Shown one piece after another: positions 23,764-33,598 of a DNA stretch of 37,848 nucleotides (its first letter is position 1; each line of letters opens with the position of its first letter). The position numbers were made by a program, and so were the translations under genes. This DNA is from Lachnospiraceae bacterium UBA3802. Lineage in GTDB: Bacteria; Bacillota; Clostridia; Lachnospirales; Lachnospiraceae. Under the pieces are notes generated by a model. The model saw only the letters and a program-made list of their open reading frames with translations. It was not told the DNA's origin and did no database searches. Where the stretch lies: positions 1 to 37,848 of the forward strand of contig DFEM01000074.1 in the NCBI GenBank assembly GCA_002369155.1, given 5' to 3'.

Positions 23764-23788
23764 CTTTAGATAGAGAGGAAATATAATT

Positions 23789-25240
23789 TTGAAAAAAATA
23801 ATCAGCATATCAATTTTTGTTTTATCGGTATTGTGCATTTCGGCATGCAACAAAAATATATCGAATAATACAAACAATCCAAACAATCCACCGGTTACCA
23901 ATTCCTTTTCGGAGCCGGAACCGATAGTGCATGAACCAATGGAGGTTTCAATTCTTCATATCGAAAATACTGATGTTTTTGAAAAAGGATATTATGAATT
24001 TTTTTTTGATTACGAAGGAGAAGAGGACTTTTTTTATCAGTTAAGTACCAAAGCCGTATTCAAAAGAATGTGGGATGATGATACCGATTGGAAAGTGTAC
24101 GTTTCGGACAGGAAAATCCGCGAAGAATACATAGATTATATGTTTGAAAATACCGAGCCTGACTTGGTAAATGACGGAGAACTGGACATTCACTCGGGAC
24201 AATGGATCTATTTTTACTGCGATCATAATTCCTCAAATTCCGATAAGCCAAACAATGCGGGATACACTGTTAAATATCCTTTCGGCAAACTGCCTGACAA
24301 GACAGAAATGACTCCGGAGAGTGAGACTGAAAATTTCTTTTCAAATGTGTATGAATTCGGTGAACCTCTTTTGGATTATACGGTCTGCGATGTGACGGGA
24401 GACGGTTATGATGATTATTGCAACTGCCATATGACAGGAAGCGGAATGGTAAGGGTTCAGCTTATTGTTTATGATCAGAAAAACCACCTTGATTATGTGC
24501 TTGACGGATATGATTACAGTTATAAAATTATCGGAGTTGAGAACGAAAAACTGATTGTTGAGGAAATCGGACCATACGGATACGATGATTCTTTGATTAA
24601 AACAACGACAGGGACGGTAATGATCGATGAAGATGATAACCTTGTATTTATAAAAGAATTATCCGAAAAGGACTTAATGGATTTTGGCGATTTCTCCGGA
24701 GAATGGATTGATGAAAAAATCAAAGAAATAAGCATTACAAGCGCCGAAGAGATTGAATATGTAAGATGGGTTGACGATACTGAAAATGCCCTTCAGATAG
24801 GAATCAAATACAAGATGCCAAGCGAGGACAGATGGTGCGACCATAAAAAAGATTATTTTGTATTTAAGGACGACTGTAAGCCTCTGTTGGTTGATTATTC
24901 TTTTGAAGAAAAGACCGGCACTGACAGAATGGTATTTGCAAATCCCACATTCGAGAGTCATTTTGAGGATGTGAATTTTGACGGATCGGATGAGCTGATT
25001 ATTCACAGAGGCACCAACGGAAACAGCGGGATGGAGATGTATTCCGCATATGAATTAAAAGACGGAGAATACGTTTTCTTTCCTGCATTTGAATGGATAT
25101 ATTCGTATACGGTTAATTGGGACGATAAAACGATTGAGTGCGTAAGAACGAGCGGAGATTCAGAGAATAAGACATACATTACGACTTATTCCTACGAAGA
25201 CGGCAAGTATTACAAAACGGGGGAGAGAGAAAGCGAGTAA
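23789..25240 (+). CDS. Lipoprotein with FG-GAP/VCBS-like repeats, unknown function
   Basis: The 483-residue protein begins at a TTG codon preceded by AGAGGAAATATAAT and has a lipoprotein signal (lipobox ISAC, Cys20), followed by an Asn/Pro-rich tether. Two Asp-rich loops, DVTGDGYDDY (about 201-210) and DVNFDGSDELII (about 394-405), look like the calcium-binding loops of FG-GAP/VCBS beta-propeller repeats. The rest is rich in aromatic and acidic residues with no enzyme motif. It would be anchored outside the cell. It is downstream of truB but has its own leader. The function is unknown; a binding role is only a guess. Confidence 0.75.
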   Translation: MKKIISISIFVLSVLCISACNKNISNNTNNPNNPPVTNSFSEPEPIVHEPMEVSILHIENTDVFEKGYYEFFFDYEGEEDFFYQLSTKAVFKRMWDDDTDWKVYVSDRKIREEYIDYMFENTEPDLVNDGELDIHSGQWIYFYCDHNSSNSDKPNNAGYTVKYPFGKLPDKTEMTPESETENFFSNVYEFGEPLLDYTVCDVTGDGYDDYCNCHMTGSGMVRVQLIVYDQKNHLDYVLDGYDYSYKIIGVENEKLIVEEIGPYGYDDSLIKTTTGTVMIDEDDNLVFIKELSEKDLMDFGDFSGEWIDEKIKEISITSAEEIEYVRWVDDTENALQIGIKYKMPSEDRWCDHKKDYFVFKDDCKPLLVDYSFEEKTGTDRMVFANPTFESHFEDVNFDGSDELIIHRGTNGNSGMEMYSAYELKDGEYVFFPAFEWIYSYTVNWDDKTIECVRTSGDSENKTYITTYSYEDGKYYKTGERESE

Positions 25241-25251
25241 GCAGACTTTCA

Positions 25252-25273
25252 CCCGATGTAAAATTCAATCGGG
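25252..25273. terminator. Weak hairpin between convergent genes
   Basis: CCCGAT and ATCGGG around a 10-nt loop, between the lipoprotein and glycosylase ends. There is no T-run on either strand, so termination would be weak. Confidence 0.35.
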
Positions 25274-25313
25274 AAGATAATGGTTATGAATGCTTACTGA
25301 TTCCTGTCGTGTC

Positions 25314-26114
25314 TCACTTATGCGAATTTCTGTAAGCGTAGAAAATATATTGCTGGATAACGCCGTTGTATGGAGCGTAAAGATTCATATCAAAACCGTT
25401 TGGAAAATGTTCTTCCAAAGCGCGGTTAATCCACACATCTTTAGGGAAAAAGTTAAGACGGTGAAAACCGAACAAAGCGATGCAGGATGCGACTTTATCG
25501 CCGACACCCTGCATCTTTTTTAATTCTGATAAAAGATCGTCATCAATGAGTTTATCCAGTCTTTCGAATTCGTTTTTATTTGAAAAGAAAAGGTCGGCTG
25601 CATTTTTTATGTAATCGAGCCTGTAACCGAGTCCGCATTCGGCCAGTTTTTCTGTGGGTACTGAAAGAATCTGCTTAGGTGTGGGAAAAGCGTACAAATT
25701 TTCGCCGAGTTTATCCCCGCATGCTTTCGAGAGACGCTCTATGGAAGTCTTGATGGCGGGAATACTTTTTCTCTGTGAAATGATAAAAGAAACAGTCATT
25801 TCCCATTTATCCTGATTAAGAATCCTCATACCGACGGATCTGTCGGCACAATCCTTTAAGAAAACATTGTCTTCGGCCATTTTTCTTATCTTCGCATAAT
25901 TCGTTTTAAGATCAAAATAGTCATACCAGATCTCTTTAAATTCCTGCTCGCTGCATGAAAAATCAACCTTGCCGTTACCAAGGTCTTTTATATAAAGAAC
26001 TTTGCCGAATGCGATGATTCGGTAAGTGTCTTTTTCCGCCTCTATAAATCTGAAACACTGTCCGCTGTTTGCGATGACATTTAAATCGAAATCATCCTTA
26101 ATAATTATTTCCAT
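25314..26114 (-). CDS. 8-oxoguanine DNA glycosylase/AP lyase, OGG1 type
   Basis: The 266-residue protein has an N-terminal OGG-type beta domain (DFDLNVIANSGQCFRF, 8-23) and a helix-hairpin-helix GPD domain. The hairpin is MQGVGDKVASCIALFGF (201-217) with catalytic Lys207, and the conserved Asp226 is in FFPKDVWINRAL. SQRKSIPAIKTSIERLSKACG is also typical. It would remove 8-oxoguanine opposite C and nick the abasic site. It is divergent from a nuclease-ATPase pair that may also serve DNA repair. The gene is complete and the active residues are all present. Confidence 0.9.
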   Translation of the reverse strand: MEIIIKDDFDLNVIANSGQCFRFIEAEKDTYRIIAFGKVLYIKDLGNGKVDFSCSEQEFKEIWYDYFDLKTNYAKIRKMAEDNVFLKDCADRSVGMRILNQDKWEMTVSFIISQRKSIPAIKTSIERLSKACGDKLGENLYAFPTPKQILSVPTEKLAECGLGYRLDYIKNAADLFFSNKNEFERLDKLIDDDLLSELKKMQGVGDKVASCIALFGFHRLNFFPKDVWINRALEEHFPNGFDMNLYAPYNGVIQQYIFYAYRNSHK

Positions 26115-26165
26115 AACAAATCCCGTCCGATATCTTTAAACCCTGTTCATTTTCGATTTTAAATG

Positions 26166-26203
26166 CTTGAAACTCTTTTTTCAAGAATTACAAATTTGTA
26201 TTC
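26166..26203. promoter_or_regulatory. Two adjoining inverted repeats in the divergent repair-gene region
   Basis: CTTGAAA/TTTCAAG (26166-26185) is followed at once by the near-palindrome GAATTACAAATTTGTATTC (26185-26203). They lie between the glycosylase and nuclease genes, upstream of a TATAAT at 26222-26227 with no good -35 box. They are operator candidates. I found no canonical LexA box of the GAAC-N4-GTTC kind. Confidence 0.4.
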
Positions 26204-26275
26204 TTTAAATTGCGGCTATGTTATAATAAAACACGACAGGTTTAACGTAAGAAAACAACTTTTCAGGGAGACTTT

Positions 26276-27397
26276 ATGAAAATAATTCATGCAGCGGACC
26301 TTCATCTGGATTCGCCGATGAAAACACATCTTGACGGTGAAAAAGCGGAGAAGAGAAAAAACGAACTCACGCTTAATTTTTCGCGTCTTTGCGATACGGC
26401 AGCAGACTTAAAGGTTAAGGCGGTTTTGATAGCGGGAGATCTTTTTGATACGAAAAGCGTAAGCAAAAAGGTCGCAAATATCGTGCTTGCACAGATAAAT
26501 AAATATAAAGACATTGATTTTTATTACCTTCGCGGCAATCATGACAGAGACAGCTTTTTGAGCTTTATTAAAAGCACGGGCGATATCCCTTCGAATTTCC
26601 ATATGTTTGAGGACGAATGGAGTTCGTATTGTTTAAATCCCGAATCTGACGGCAGAAAGATAATGCTTTACGGTGCGGAATTCAACAATAACGCATCTAA
26701 AATCATTACGCTTTTTAATGCCGATTTTAATGATATAAACATTGTGACCCTGCATGGCCAGGAAAATGAGTATACGGGAAAAGACAAGACCGATATAGTT
26801 CCGATTTCGGCACTGAGAGGAAGGGGAATAGATTATCTTGCGCTCGGACATGTGCATGAGCATAAGATTAAAACTCTTGATTCGAGAGGGATTTACTGTT
26901 ACCCCGGATGCCTTGAAGGAAGAGGGTTCGATGAATGCGGAGATCATGGCTTTGTACTCCTTGACATAGATGAAGAAAACGGGGATATCATTCCTCAGTT
27001 TATAGATTTTGCGTACAGAAAACTTCACACGCTGGATATCGATATTTCAAACCTTGAAAACTCAGGTGAAATCATCGAAAAAATCGGAAAAGACATCATG
27101 GCATGCCGTTACAGCCCAAGAGACATGGTGAAAATCCGTCTTGTCGGTGAGGTGGATGAAAATGCGGAAATCAACGAGATGCTTATAGCCGATGCTTTTA
27201 AGGATGAATACTTCTTCGTGAAGGTTAAGAACGAAAGCAGCGTTCGCGTCAACTACATGAAATACGCGCTTGACGAATCGCTTAAGGGCTGGTTTATAAG
27301 ACTTGTGCAGAATTCCGATGAAATTGACGAAGAGACTAAAGGACAGATTGTCAGAATGGGCCTTAATGCGCTCTCGGGAGAGGAGATCGTGCAATGA
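26276..27397 (+). CDS. SbcD/YhaO-like DNA repair exonuclease (metallophosphoesterase)
   Basis: The 373-residue protein has the calcineurin-like nuclease motifs in order: ADLHLDSP (7-14), GDLFDT (54-59), RGNHDRDS (86-93), LHGQENEY and LALGHVHEH. These bind two metal ions, as in SbcD/Mre11. GGGAGACTTT precedes the ATG. Its last four bases overlap the start of the ATPase gene (ATGA), so the two are made together as a nuclease-ATPase complex like SbcCD or YhaO-YhaN. It probably processes DNA ends or hairpins. Length and motifs fit YhaO better than classical SbcD. All metal ligands that I can place are present. Confidence 0.9.
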   Translation: MKIIHAADLHLDSPMKTHLDGEKAEKRKNELTLNFSRLCDTAADLKVKAVLIAGDLFDTKSVSKKVANIVLAQINKYKDIDFYYLRGNHDRDSFLSFIKSTGDIPSNFHMFEDEWSSYCLNPESDGRKIMLYGAEFNNNASKIITLFNADFNDINIVTLHGQENEYTGKDKTDIVPISALRGRGIDYLALGHVHEHKIKTLDSRGIYCYPGCLEGRGFDECGDHGFVLLDIDEENGDIIPQFIDFAYRKLHTLDIDISNLENSGEIIEKIGKDIMACRYSPRDMVKIRLVGEVDENAEINEMLIADAFKDEYFFVKVKNESSVRVNYMKYALDESLKGWFIRLVQNSDEIDEETKGQIVRMGLNALSGEEIVQ

Positions 27398-29862
27398 GAT
27401 TAAAGGCTTGTCATATAACAGGATTTGGAAAAATGAATGACAGATCGTTTGATTTTACGAACGGTCTTAATGTATTTTGCGAAGAAAACGGTTTCGGAAA
27501 AAGTACGCTTGCTTCATTCATTAAGGTAATGCTTTACGGATTCGAAGATGAATCTAAAAGAAGTTTAAAGGATAAAGAGAGAGAAAAATACCGCCCATGG
27601 AACAAAGGTGTTTACGGCGGAAGCATTGTTTTTGAATATGACGGAAAAGAATACGAAGTCAGCAGAACTTTCGGCAAAAACGAGAATGATGATTCATTCG
27701 AAGTCAGGGAACTTCCGTCAAATGCGGTTTGCAATCTTTTTGAAAAAAGTTCGCTCGGAGAGACCATCTTCGGGATTGATAAAAATTCATTTTTCAGAAC
27801 CGCATACATTGCTTCAAGAGATTTAAACAAAAGCGATGAGAGCATCACGGATTCGATAAGGGCAAAGCTCGGAAATCTTACGGATGCAACGGATGATATC
27901 AACAATTTTGATACGGCCGTATCCAGATTCGAAAAGAAAATGAATGAGTATACGCCCGAGAGAAAGACAGGTAAAATCAAAAGCCTTCAAAACGAAATTG
28001 CTGACAAAAACAACAGACTAAGAAATCTCGAGGACGTTGAAAAGGCAACGGAAATTCTTGAAGGCCAGATTGTTGCGCAGACCGGACGAATCGATAAAGA
28101 CAAACTTCGCATTAAGGAACTTAAAGATACCGAAGGCAAAGTCATGAAGGCTGAGTCAAACAAAGCCAAAAAGAAAATGTATGATTCGCTTAAGGAAGAT
28201 TACGAGACGAGCAGAAAAAATACGGATGAAATTTTTGACTTTTTTGCAGGACATATTCCTTCGCTTTCCGACATTAATTCCGTAAGAGAGAAAAGCTTAA
28301 GAAAGAAGAATCTCGTAAACGAGATGAACTCTTTAAAAATCGAAGACGAGGAAAGATGGAATAAACTTAAAAACAGATTTGAAAACGGAACACCCACCGA
28401 AGATGAGATAAAGAATTATATCAGTCTTTGGAACGAGATGCAGTCGAAGAAAAAAGAGACAGACGATAAAGAAGAAAATCTTAAAGAAGAAGCGGAAAAA
28501 TATATTGAGAACAAAAAAGCGGAATGCAGCGAGAATTACGAAAGAGGTCTTGAAGCATTCAGAACCGCCGAAAAAAAGAGAAAGACTAAACTTACGATAT
28601 TTATTATTCTTGCCGTTATTTTTTTTGGAGCCACGATAGCGCTTACCGTGATGGGAATGATGGGAAAGAGGGCTGATTTTATCCTTATCCCCGAGGTTGC
28701 CTCCTTTGTAATAGGAGTAATATTCGTAATACTCATTTTTGCTTTAAGACTTTTGAAAAAAGGAGAATTTAATTTAAGCCGAGACGTGGATATTACCGAA
28801 GAAGAAGCGATTTCGAAAGTGGATTCTTCAAATTTTACAAGAAATGTCATTAAGTCCCAAAGAGGCGAGATTGAATTTACCAACAATCAGGTTAAGAACT
28901 TTTTTGAAAAATACAAAGCTTCTTTCAGGGAAGACAAAGTCGTGGATGAACTTGTCGTCATGCTTGAGGATGTCAAAGAGTACGGCGCATTAAAGTCAAG
29001 GAACTCGAAACTTGAGAGCGACAGACTCGAATACGAACAGTTAAGCGGCGAAATCAAAGAGTTTTTTGACCGGATAGGCAAGAGCGGCGACGAAGAAAAC
29101 GACGAGCAGCTGGACGAATATCAGAGGAAGTCGGTTCGCTTCGTTTCCTGCATGGAAGAAAGCGAAAGAAAAAAGAATAATTTAGTGCAATTTGAGTCAG
29201 AAAATGATATAACAGATATATGCACGGACTATCCCGAAGATCTTCCCGATATCGGCGATTTAAGAGACGAAGTCGCAGAGCTTGAAGAGGAAATCGAAAA
29301 GGAAACGGAAGCCCTTTCGAATTTCAGAAACCGTCTTGAAGAAAGACAGGAAGAAAGGGATGAACTTATCCTTTTAAAGGTCAGACTCGAAGAGGATAAG
29401 GAGAGACTTGCAAAATACGAAAAAGATTACGATCTTATGTCAAAGACTCTGGAGTTTTTGAGCAGAGCCAAGAATGAACTTTCACTTAAATACACCGGTC
29501 CGACGATGGATGGATTCAAAAAATACTGTTCGTTCTTTGATGAGGAAGATTCGGAAAGCTTCAGAATAGACACTGATCTGAATCTTACAAAGACCGAAGA
29601 AGGAATGCAGCGAAGAATAAGCGATTTGAGTCTCGGACTCAGGGAAGTGACGGATTTTTGTCTTCGCCTTGCGCTTATAGATGCGATGTATCAGAAAGAG
29701 AAGCCTTTTGTAATCCTTGACGATCCTTTTTCGGATTATGACAAGAGCAATCTTTCGGGCGCGATGAAGGTTCTCGAGGACATTTCAAAAGACTATCAGA
29801 TAATATATTTTACCTGCCACGAGAGCAGAACCGTTAACGATAATCCTTACAGGATGATTTAA
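27394..29862 (+). CDS. YhaN/SbcC-like SMC-type ATPase with a membrane hairpin in the coiled coil
   Basis: The 822-residue protein starts with an AAA half-domain (ITGFGKMNDRSFDFTNGLNV, Walker A ENGFGKST at 31-38, KYRPWNKGVYGG). Long charged coiled coils follow, and it ends with the signature SDLSLGLREVT (743-753) and Walker B FVILDDPFSDYD (772-783). Where SbcC/Rad50 proteins carry a zinc hook, two hydrophobic segments occur instead (about 398-417 LTIFIILAVIFFGATIALTV, and about 429-449). No CxxC hook is present. The protein should therefore be tethered to the membrane with both arms in the cytoplasm, as YhaN-type proteins are thought to be. It overlaps the nuclease gene by four bases. Confidence 0.88.
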   Translation: MRLKACHITGFGKMNDRSFDFTNGLNVFCEENGFGKSTLASFIKVMLYGFEDESKRSLKDKEREKYRPWNKGVYGGSIVFEYDGKEYEVSRTFGKNENDDSFEVRELPSNAVCNLFEKSSLGETIFGIDKNSFFRTAYIASRDLNKSDESITDSIRAKLGNLTDATDDINNFDTAVSRFEKKMNEYTPERKTGKIKSLQNEIADKNNRLRNLEDVEKATEILEGQIVAQTGRIDKDKLRIKELKDTEGKVMKAESNKAKKKMYDSLKEDYETSRKNTDEIFDFFAGHIPSLSDINSVREKSLRKKNLVNEMNSLKIEDEERWNKLKNRFENGTPTEDEIKNYISLWNEMQSKKKETDDKEENLKEEAEKYIENKKAECSENYERGLEAFRTAEKKRKTKLTIFIILAVIFFGATIALTVMGMMGKRADFILIPEVASFVIGVIFVILIFALRLLKKGEFNLSRDVDITEEEAISKVDSSNFTRNVIKSQRGEIEFTNNQVKNFFEKYKASFREDKVVDELVVMLEDVKEYGALKSRNSKLESDRLEYEQLSGEIKEFFDRIGKSGDEENDEQLDEYQRKSVRFVSCMEESERKKNNLVQFESENDITDICTDYPEDLPDIGDLRDEVAELEEEIEKETEALSNFRNRLEERQEERDELILLKVRLEEDKERLAKYEKDYDLMSKTLEFLSRAKNELSLKYTGPTMDGFKKYCSFFDEEDSESFRIDTDLNLTKTEEGMQRRISDLSLGLREVTDFCLRLALIDAMYQKEKPFVILDDPFSDYDKSNLSGAMKVLEDISKDYQIIYFTCHESRTVNDNPYRMI

Positions 29863-29874
29863 AGGAGGGAAGAT

Positions 29875-30303
29875 ATGGACGATAATGCAAAAACGTTAAA
29901 GAAACTTTATATAGGTCAGATTGTTAACCGTATACTTCTTATTCTTGCAATGATTATTCTTATTGCCAATCTTGTGGGAACGATAATAATGGCAGTTGAG
30001 ATTAAGCGTTTTACGGTTATGATAGAGCCTGCAATCGAAGCAATCAATGCGATTGATGTCGAAGAACTCAACAAGACTCTCGTTACGATTAACAACGCAG
30101 TTGATGTATTTAAGATTGATGAAGCACTTGATGCCATAAGCAAACTTGATTTCGAGGGATTCAGCAAAGTGGTTAACGGTATTGATGTCGACAAGCTAAA
30201 CAGTACGCTTGAAAAAATAGATGAAGCTTCCAATTTCATGAAGCGTATCGGAGACGGAATGAATACATTCCTTAATCAGTTCGGCATAAACATGGGCAAA
30301 TAA
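29875..30303 (+). CDS. Small membrane protein with IDV-LN-TL repeats, unknown function
   Basis: The 142-residue protein has one strong membrane segment (about 18-41, VNRILLILAMIILIANLVGTI) followed by a helical region with a repeat: IDVEELNKTLVTI (about 60-72) and IDVDKLNSTLEKI (about 103-115), plus related LDFEGFSKVV. A strong AAAGGAGG site precedes the ATG. It follows the ATPase after 12 bp and precedes mscL by 28 bp, so all four are likely one operon. It could be a partner of the membrane ATPase; that is only inferred from position. Confidence 0.7.
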   Translation: MDDNAKTLKKLYIGQIVNRILLILAMIILIANLVGTIIMAVEIKRFTVMIEPAIEAINAIDVEELNKTLVTINNAVDVFKIDEALDAISKLDFEGFSKVVNGIDVDKLNSTLEKIDEASNFMKRIGDGMNTFLNQFGINMGK

Positions 30304-30331
30304 ATTTGCTTACAATAAGGAGGAGAAGAAA

Positions 30332-30814
30332 ATGAAACTTTTAAAAGAATTTAAGGAATTTGCTCTCAAAGGAAATGTAATGGATATGGCTATCGGTGTT
30401 ATCATCGGCGGCGCTTTTTCGTCGATTGTTACATCACTTACAACAAGCTTTATCAATCCTTTGATCAACAGTGTCGGCGGTGCTGAAGTAGCCGGTGCAA
30501 TCAAGCTTCCCTGGGTAGATTACACAGGATTGGATTCGGAAGCAGCCTTGGCTTTGTCACTTAACTACGGTGCATTCATCACAGCCATCATCAACTTCCT
30601 GATTCTTGCTGTTATTCTTTTCATCATGCTCAAGGCTATCAACACAGCTACAAAGGCAGCAGAAGAAGCAGCTAAGAAACTTAAAAAGAACAAAGAGGAA
30701 GAAGAGGCAGCAGCTCCCACAACTAAGATTTGTCCTTTCTGTAAGAGCGAAATCGACATTGAAGCTACAAAATGTCCTCACTGTACATCCGATCAGCCTG
30801 CTGAAAGCAAGTAA
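30332..30814 (+). CDS. mscL: Large-conductance mechanosensitive channel MscL with zinc-ribbon tail
   Basis: The 160-residue protein is a clear MscL: FKEFALKGNVMDMAIGVIIGGAFSSIVTSL (7-36, amphipathic helix plus TM1), the loop, TM2 (AFITAIINFLILAVILFIML, 81-100) and a charged cytoplasmic helix. It forms a pentameric pore that opens at high membrane tension. Unusually, it ends in a zinc ribbon with Cys134, Cys137, Cys148 and Cys151 (CPFCKSEIDIEATKCPHC), which most MscL proteins lack. AAGGAGGAG precedes the ATG. A terminator follows. Confidence 0.95.
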   Translation: MKLLKEFKEFALKGNVMDMAIGVIIGGAFSSIVTSLTTSFINPLINSVGGAEVAGAIKLPWVDYTGLDSEAALALSLNYGAFITAIINFLILAVILFIMLKAINTATKAAEEAAKKLKKNKEEEEAAAPTTKICPFCKSEIDIEATKCPHCTSDQPAESK

Positions 30815-30830
30815 TTCATATATGAATAAT

Positions 30831-30863
30831 AAAAATCGCATCGATAATTCGGTGCGATTTTTT
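30831..30863. terminator. Intrinsic terminator between mscL and glpK
   Basis: Perfect stem AAAAATCGCA / TGCGATTTTT with a 12-nt loop and a T-run. The A-run on the left lets it serve glpK on the minus strand as well. Confidence 0.88.
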
Positions 30864-30907
30864 AATTTGATTCTGTTTTTCAATCAATTATATTTATAAT
30901 TGCGTAT

Positions 30908-32398
30908 TTATTTTTCCCAGTCTCTTGTACAGGCGACGGCTTTATGCCATTTGTTTAATTTATCCTGCTGTTCTTCGTATGAAATCCTCGGCTCGAAGAT
31001 TCTGTCCACTGAATTGTTTTCAAGCAAATCTTCTTTGTTCTTCCAATATCCTACCGCGAGACCTGCCAGATATGCAGCACCCTTGGCTGTGGTTTCCACA
31101 CATAAAGGTCTGTTGACATGTGTTTGGATAATATCTGCCTGCATCTGCATCAAAAGATTGTTGGCGCAGGCACCGCCATCGACGTTAAGTCCGGAGAGTG
31201 TTACCGAAGCATCGCTTTCCATGGCGGTTAAAACATCATAGGTCTGATAAGCGAGCGATTCAAGTGTCGCTCTGATTATGTGATATTTATTCACACCCCT
31301 TGATAATCCGACGATTGCACCTCTTGCATAGGGATCCCAGTACGGTGCTCCAAGGCCGGTGAAAGCGGGTACCACGTAGCATCCGCAGGTATCTTCGACT
31401 TTGCTTGCGAAGAATTCGGAATCGGATGCGGAATCAATGAATTTCAGTTCATCGCGAAGCCATTGGATTGCGCTTCCCGCTACGAATATCGAACCTTCCA
31501 GGGCATATTCTATCTTTCCGTCAATACCCCAGGCAATGGTTGTAACGAGTCCCTTTTTGGAGAAGACGGGTTTATCTCCGGTATTCATCAAAAGGAAGCA
31601 TCCCGTGCCGTAAGTACTCTTGGCCTGGCCCGGCTTAAAACATGTCTGTCCGAAAAGAGCTGCCTGCTGGTCGCCTGCCGCACCTGCGATTACGATTTCT
31701 CCCCCGAAAAATTCTTCCTTTGTCTTTCCGTATATTCCGCTTGAAGGCATAACTTTTGGAAGCATTGAAATCGGAATATCGAGCTCTTTTAAAATATCCT
31801 CATCCCATTTTAAATCAACGATGTTATAAAGCATCGTTCTGGAAGCATTTGAATAATCCGTTATATGAACGCTTCCGCCCGTTAATTTCCAGATAAGCCA
31901 TGTCTCGACCGTTCCGAAAAGAAGTTTTCCTTCCTCGGCCCTTCTTTTGGCACCAGGAACATTTTCAAGGAGCCATCTGATTTTCGTCGCACTGAAATAC
32001 GGGTCAATCACAAGACCGGTTTTCTCACGATAAATATCTGTTAATCCTTTGGAGACCAGTTCCTCGCAGTAATCGGCTGTTCGCCTGTCCTGCCATACGA
32101 TTGCATGGTAAATCGGCTCTCCCGTTTCTTTATCCCATACGATTGTTGTTTCTCTTTGATTGGTGATTCCGATGGCAGCGATATCTTCCGCTTTTGCACC
32201 GATTTTAGAAAGTGCTTCGCTTGCCACGGAATACTGAGTCAGCCAGATTTCCGATGCGTCGTGTTCAACCCATCCGGATTTCGGAAAATACTGCGTAAAT
32301 TCTTTTTGCGTAACGGAAACAATTTCACCTTTTTTGTTAAAAAGAATACAGCGGTTTGAAGTGGTTCCCGCATCCAACGCCATTATATATTTGCTCAT
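30908..32398 (-). CDS. glpK: Glycerol kinase
   Basis: The 496-residue FGGY-family kinase begins [17 protein letters not shown] and has [79 protein letters not shown] and [20 protein letters not shown]. These are GlpK signatures for ATP-dependent phosphorylation of glycerol to glycerol 3-phosphate. At the place where lactic-acid bacterial GlpK carries the PTS-phosphorylated His (before FFGGE), this protein has Glu-Glu, suggesting no HPr control there; I rely on memory for that alignment. It is 17 bp downstream of an Ldh_2 dehydrogenase gene, likely one operon. No glycerol facilitator or GlpD gene is adjacent. Confidence 0.95.
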   Translation of the reverse strand: MSKYIMALDAGTTSNRCILFNKKGEIVSVTQKEFTQYFPKSGWVEHDASEIWLTQYSVASEALSKIGAKAEDIAAIGITNQRETTIVWDKETGEPIYHAIVWQDRRTADYCEELVSKGLTDIYREKTGLVIDPYFSATKIRWLLENVPGAKRRAEEGKLLFGTVETWLIWKLTGGSVHITDYSNASRTMLYNIVDLKWDEDILKELDIPISMLPKVMPSSGIYGKTKEEFFGGEIVIAGAAGDQQAALFGQTCFKPGQAKSTYGTGCFLLMNTGDKPVFSKKGLVTTIAWGIDGKIEYALEGSIFVAGSAIQWLRDELKFIDSASDSEFFASKVEDTCGCYVVPAFTGLGAPYWDPYARGAIVGLSRGVNKYHIIRATLESLAYQTYDVLTAMESDASVTLSGLNVDGGACANNLLMQMQADIIQTHVNRPLCVETTAKGAAYLAGLAVGYWKNKEDLLENNSVDRIFEPRISYEEQQDKLNKWHKAVACTRDWEK

Positions 32399-32415
32399 GG
32401 ATTTATCCCTTCGTT

Positions 32416-33522
32416 TTATTCAAAATCAAAAGTGTAAGGCAGACCCAGAGCATTTCTTACTTCGATAATATCCTTTTGAACACTCTTGCTTACCGGCACG
32501 CCTTTTTCTTTTCTCTCAAGCCAAACCAGATATTCTTTTTCGCCGGCAGTATAAATTCTGTCCTGACCGGGTGCTTTTTTGGATGCACGAAGAGCTCTGC
32601 AGATATCACCTGCAGTCTTTTTAAATGTTTCCAATCCGCAGAAAGCTTCAGGGTCAACCACGAAGAAGAAATGTCCGAGATGATACATTTGAGGTTTGCC
32701 GTTTTCATCGACACCCGTCAATGCTTTCATAAACTGTCCGCCTGAAAGTGCAGCAGACAGAATTTCAACCACTGCCGCATATCCGTAGCCTTTGTAACCT
32801 GCAAGTTCATCACCTATTCCGCCAAGCGGAGCGAGTGCTGCGGTACCGTCAACCAAAGCCTTTAAGATTTCTTCCGAGTCGGTCATTGCCTCACCCTTTT
32901 CGGAAACGACTGTTCCGGCGGGAGTGGGTTTTCCTTCTCTTGCGTAATATTCGATTCGCCCGCGCTGAACTATGGAAGTAGCGCAGTCAAGGCAGAAAGG
33001 AAATTCTTCATCGGTCGGAAGAGAGAATGTGAGAGGGTTTGTTCCCATCATGTTTTCCACACCGAAGGTGGGTGCAATAGAAGGACGTGCATTGGTTCCG
33101 GTTACTCCGATTAATCCTTCCTTGCAGGCCATAGAAGTCCAGTATCCGGCTATGCCGTAATGAGTGGAGTTACGGATTGCTCCGCCTGCCATGCCGCATT
33201 TTTTGGCTTTTTCGATAAGCATCTCCATCATTTTGTGAGAGGCTACCATGCCCATGCCGTCATGCGCATCCATAACGACGGTGGTCGGAGTCTCTTTTAT
33301 AATCTCGATATCCGTGGTCGGTAAAAGAGTGCCTTTTTTGATTCGATCGATGTAAATCGGCTTGAAACGATTGCAGCCGTGACTTTCGATACCCCTTCTG
33401 TCGGACTCAAGAAGCACATCCGCGCAGATTGCGGCATCTTCTTTCGGAACGCCGTATCCGACAAAGGCGTCAATAAGAAAGGAATTCATTAATTCCCAAG
33501 AAACATAAGAACGATTATCCAT
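32416..33522 (-). CDS. Ldh_2 family malate/L-lactate/sulfolactate-type dehydrogenase
   Basis: The 368-residue protein matches the type-2 malate/L-lactate dehydrogenase family, which does not use the Rossmann fold. Visible motifs are [17 protein letters not shown] (His48), [31 protein letters not shown] with the conserved His121, [23 protein letters not shown] and [14 protein letters not shown]. Members reduce or oxidise 2-hydroxy acids, including malate, lactate, ureidoglycolate and sulfolactate, with NAD(P). The G-run GGGGGT lies about 8-12 bases before the ATG. It is first in an operon with glpK. Exact substrate cannot be chosen. Confidence 0.9.
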   Translation of the reverse strand: MDNRSYVSWELMNSFLIDAFVGYGVPKEDAAICADVLLESDRRGIESHGCNRFKPIYIDRIKKGTLLPTTDIEIIKETPTTVVMDAHDGMGMVASHKMMEMLIEKAKKCGMAGGAIRNSTHYGIAGYWTSMACKEGLIGVTGTNARPSIAPTFGVENMMGTNPLTFSLPTDEEFPFCLDCATSIVQRGRIEYYAREGKPTPAGTVVSEKGEAMTDSEEILKALVDGTAALAPLGGIGDELAGYKGYGYAAVVEILSAALSGGQFMKALTGVDENGKPQMYHLGHFFFVVDPEAFCGLETFKKTAGDICRALRASKKAPGQDRIYTAGEKEYLVWLERKEKGVPVSKSVQKDIIEVRNALGLPYTFDFE

Positions 33523-33598
33523 ATTTTTGTACCCCCATACTATAATTTTAACTTGTATTTTTTATAAATCAACCGCGTTTTATGACTTTGAATCGTGA

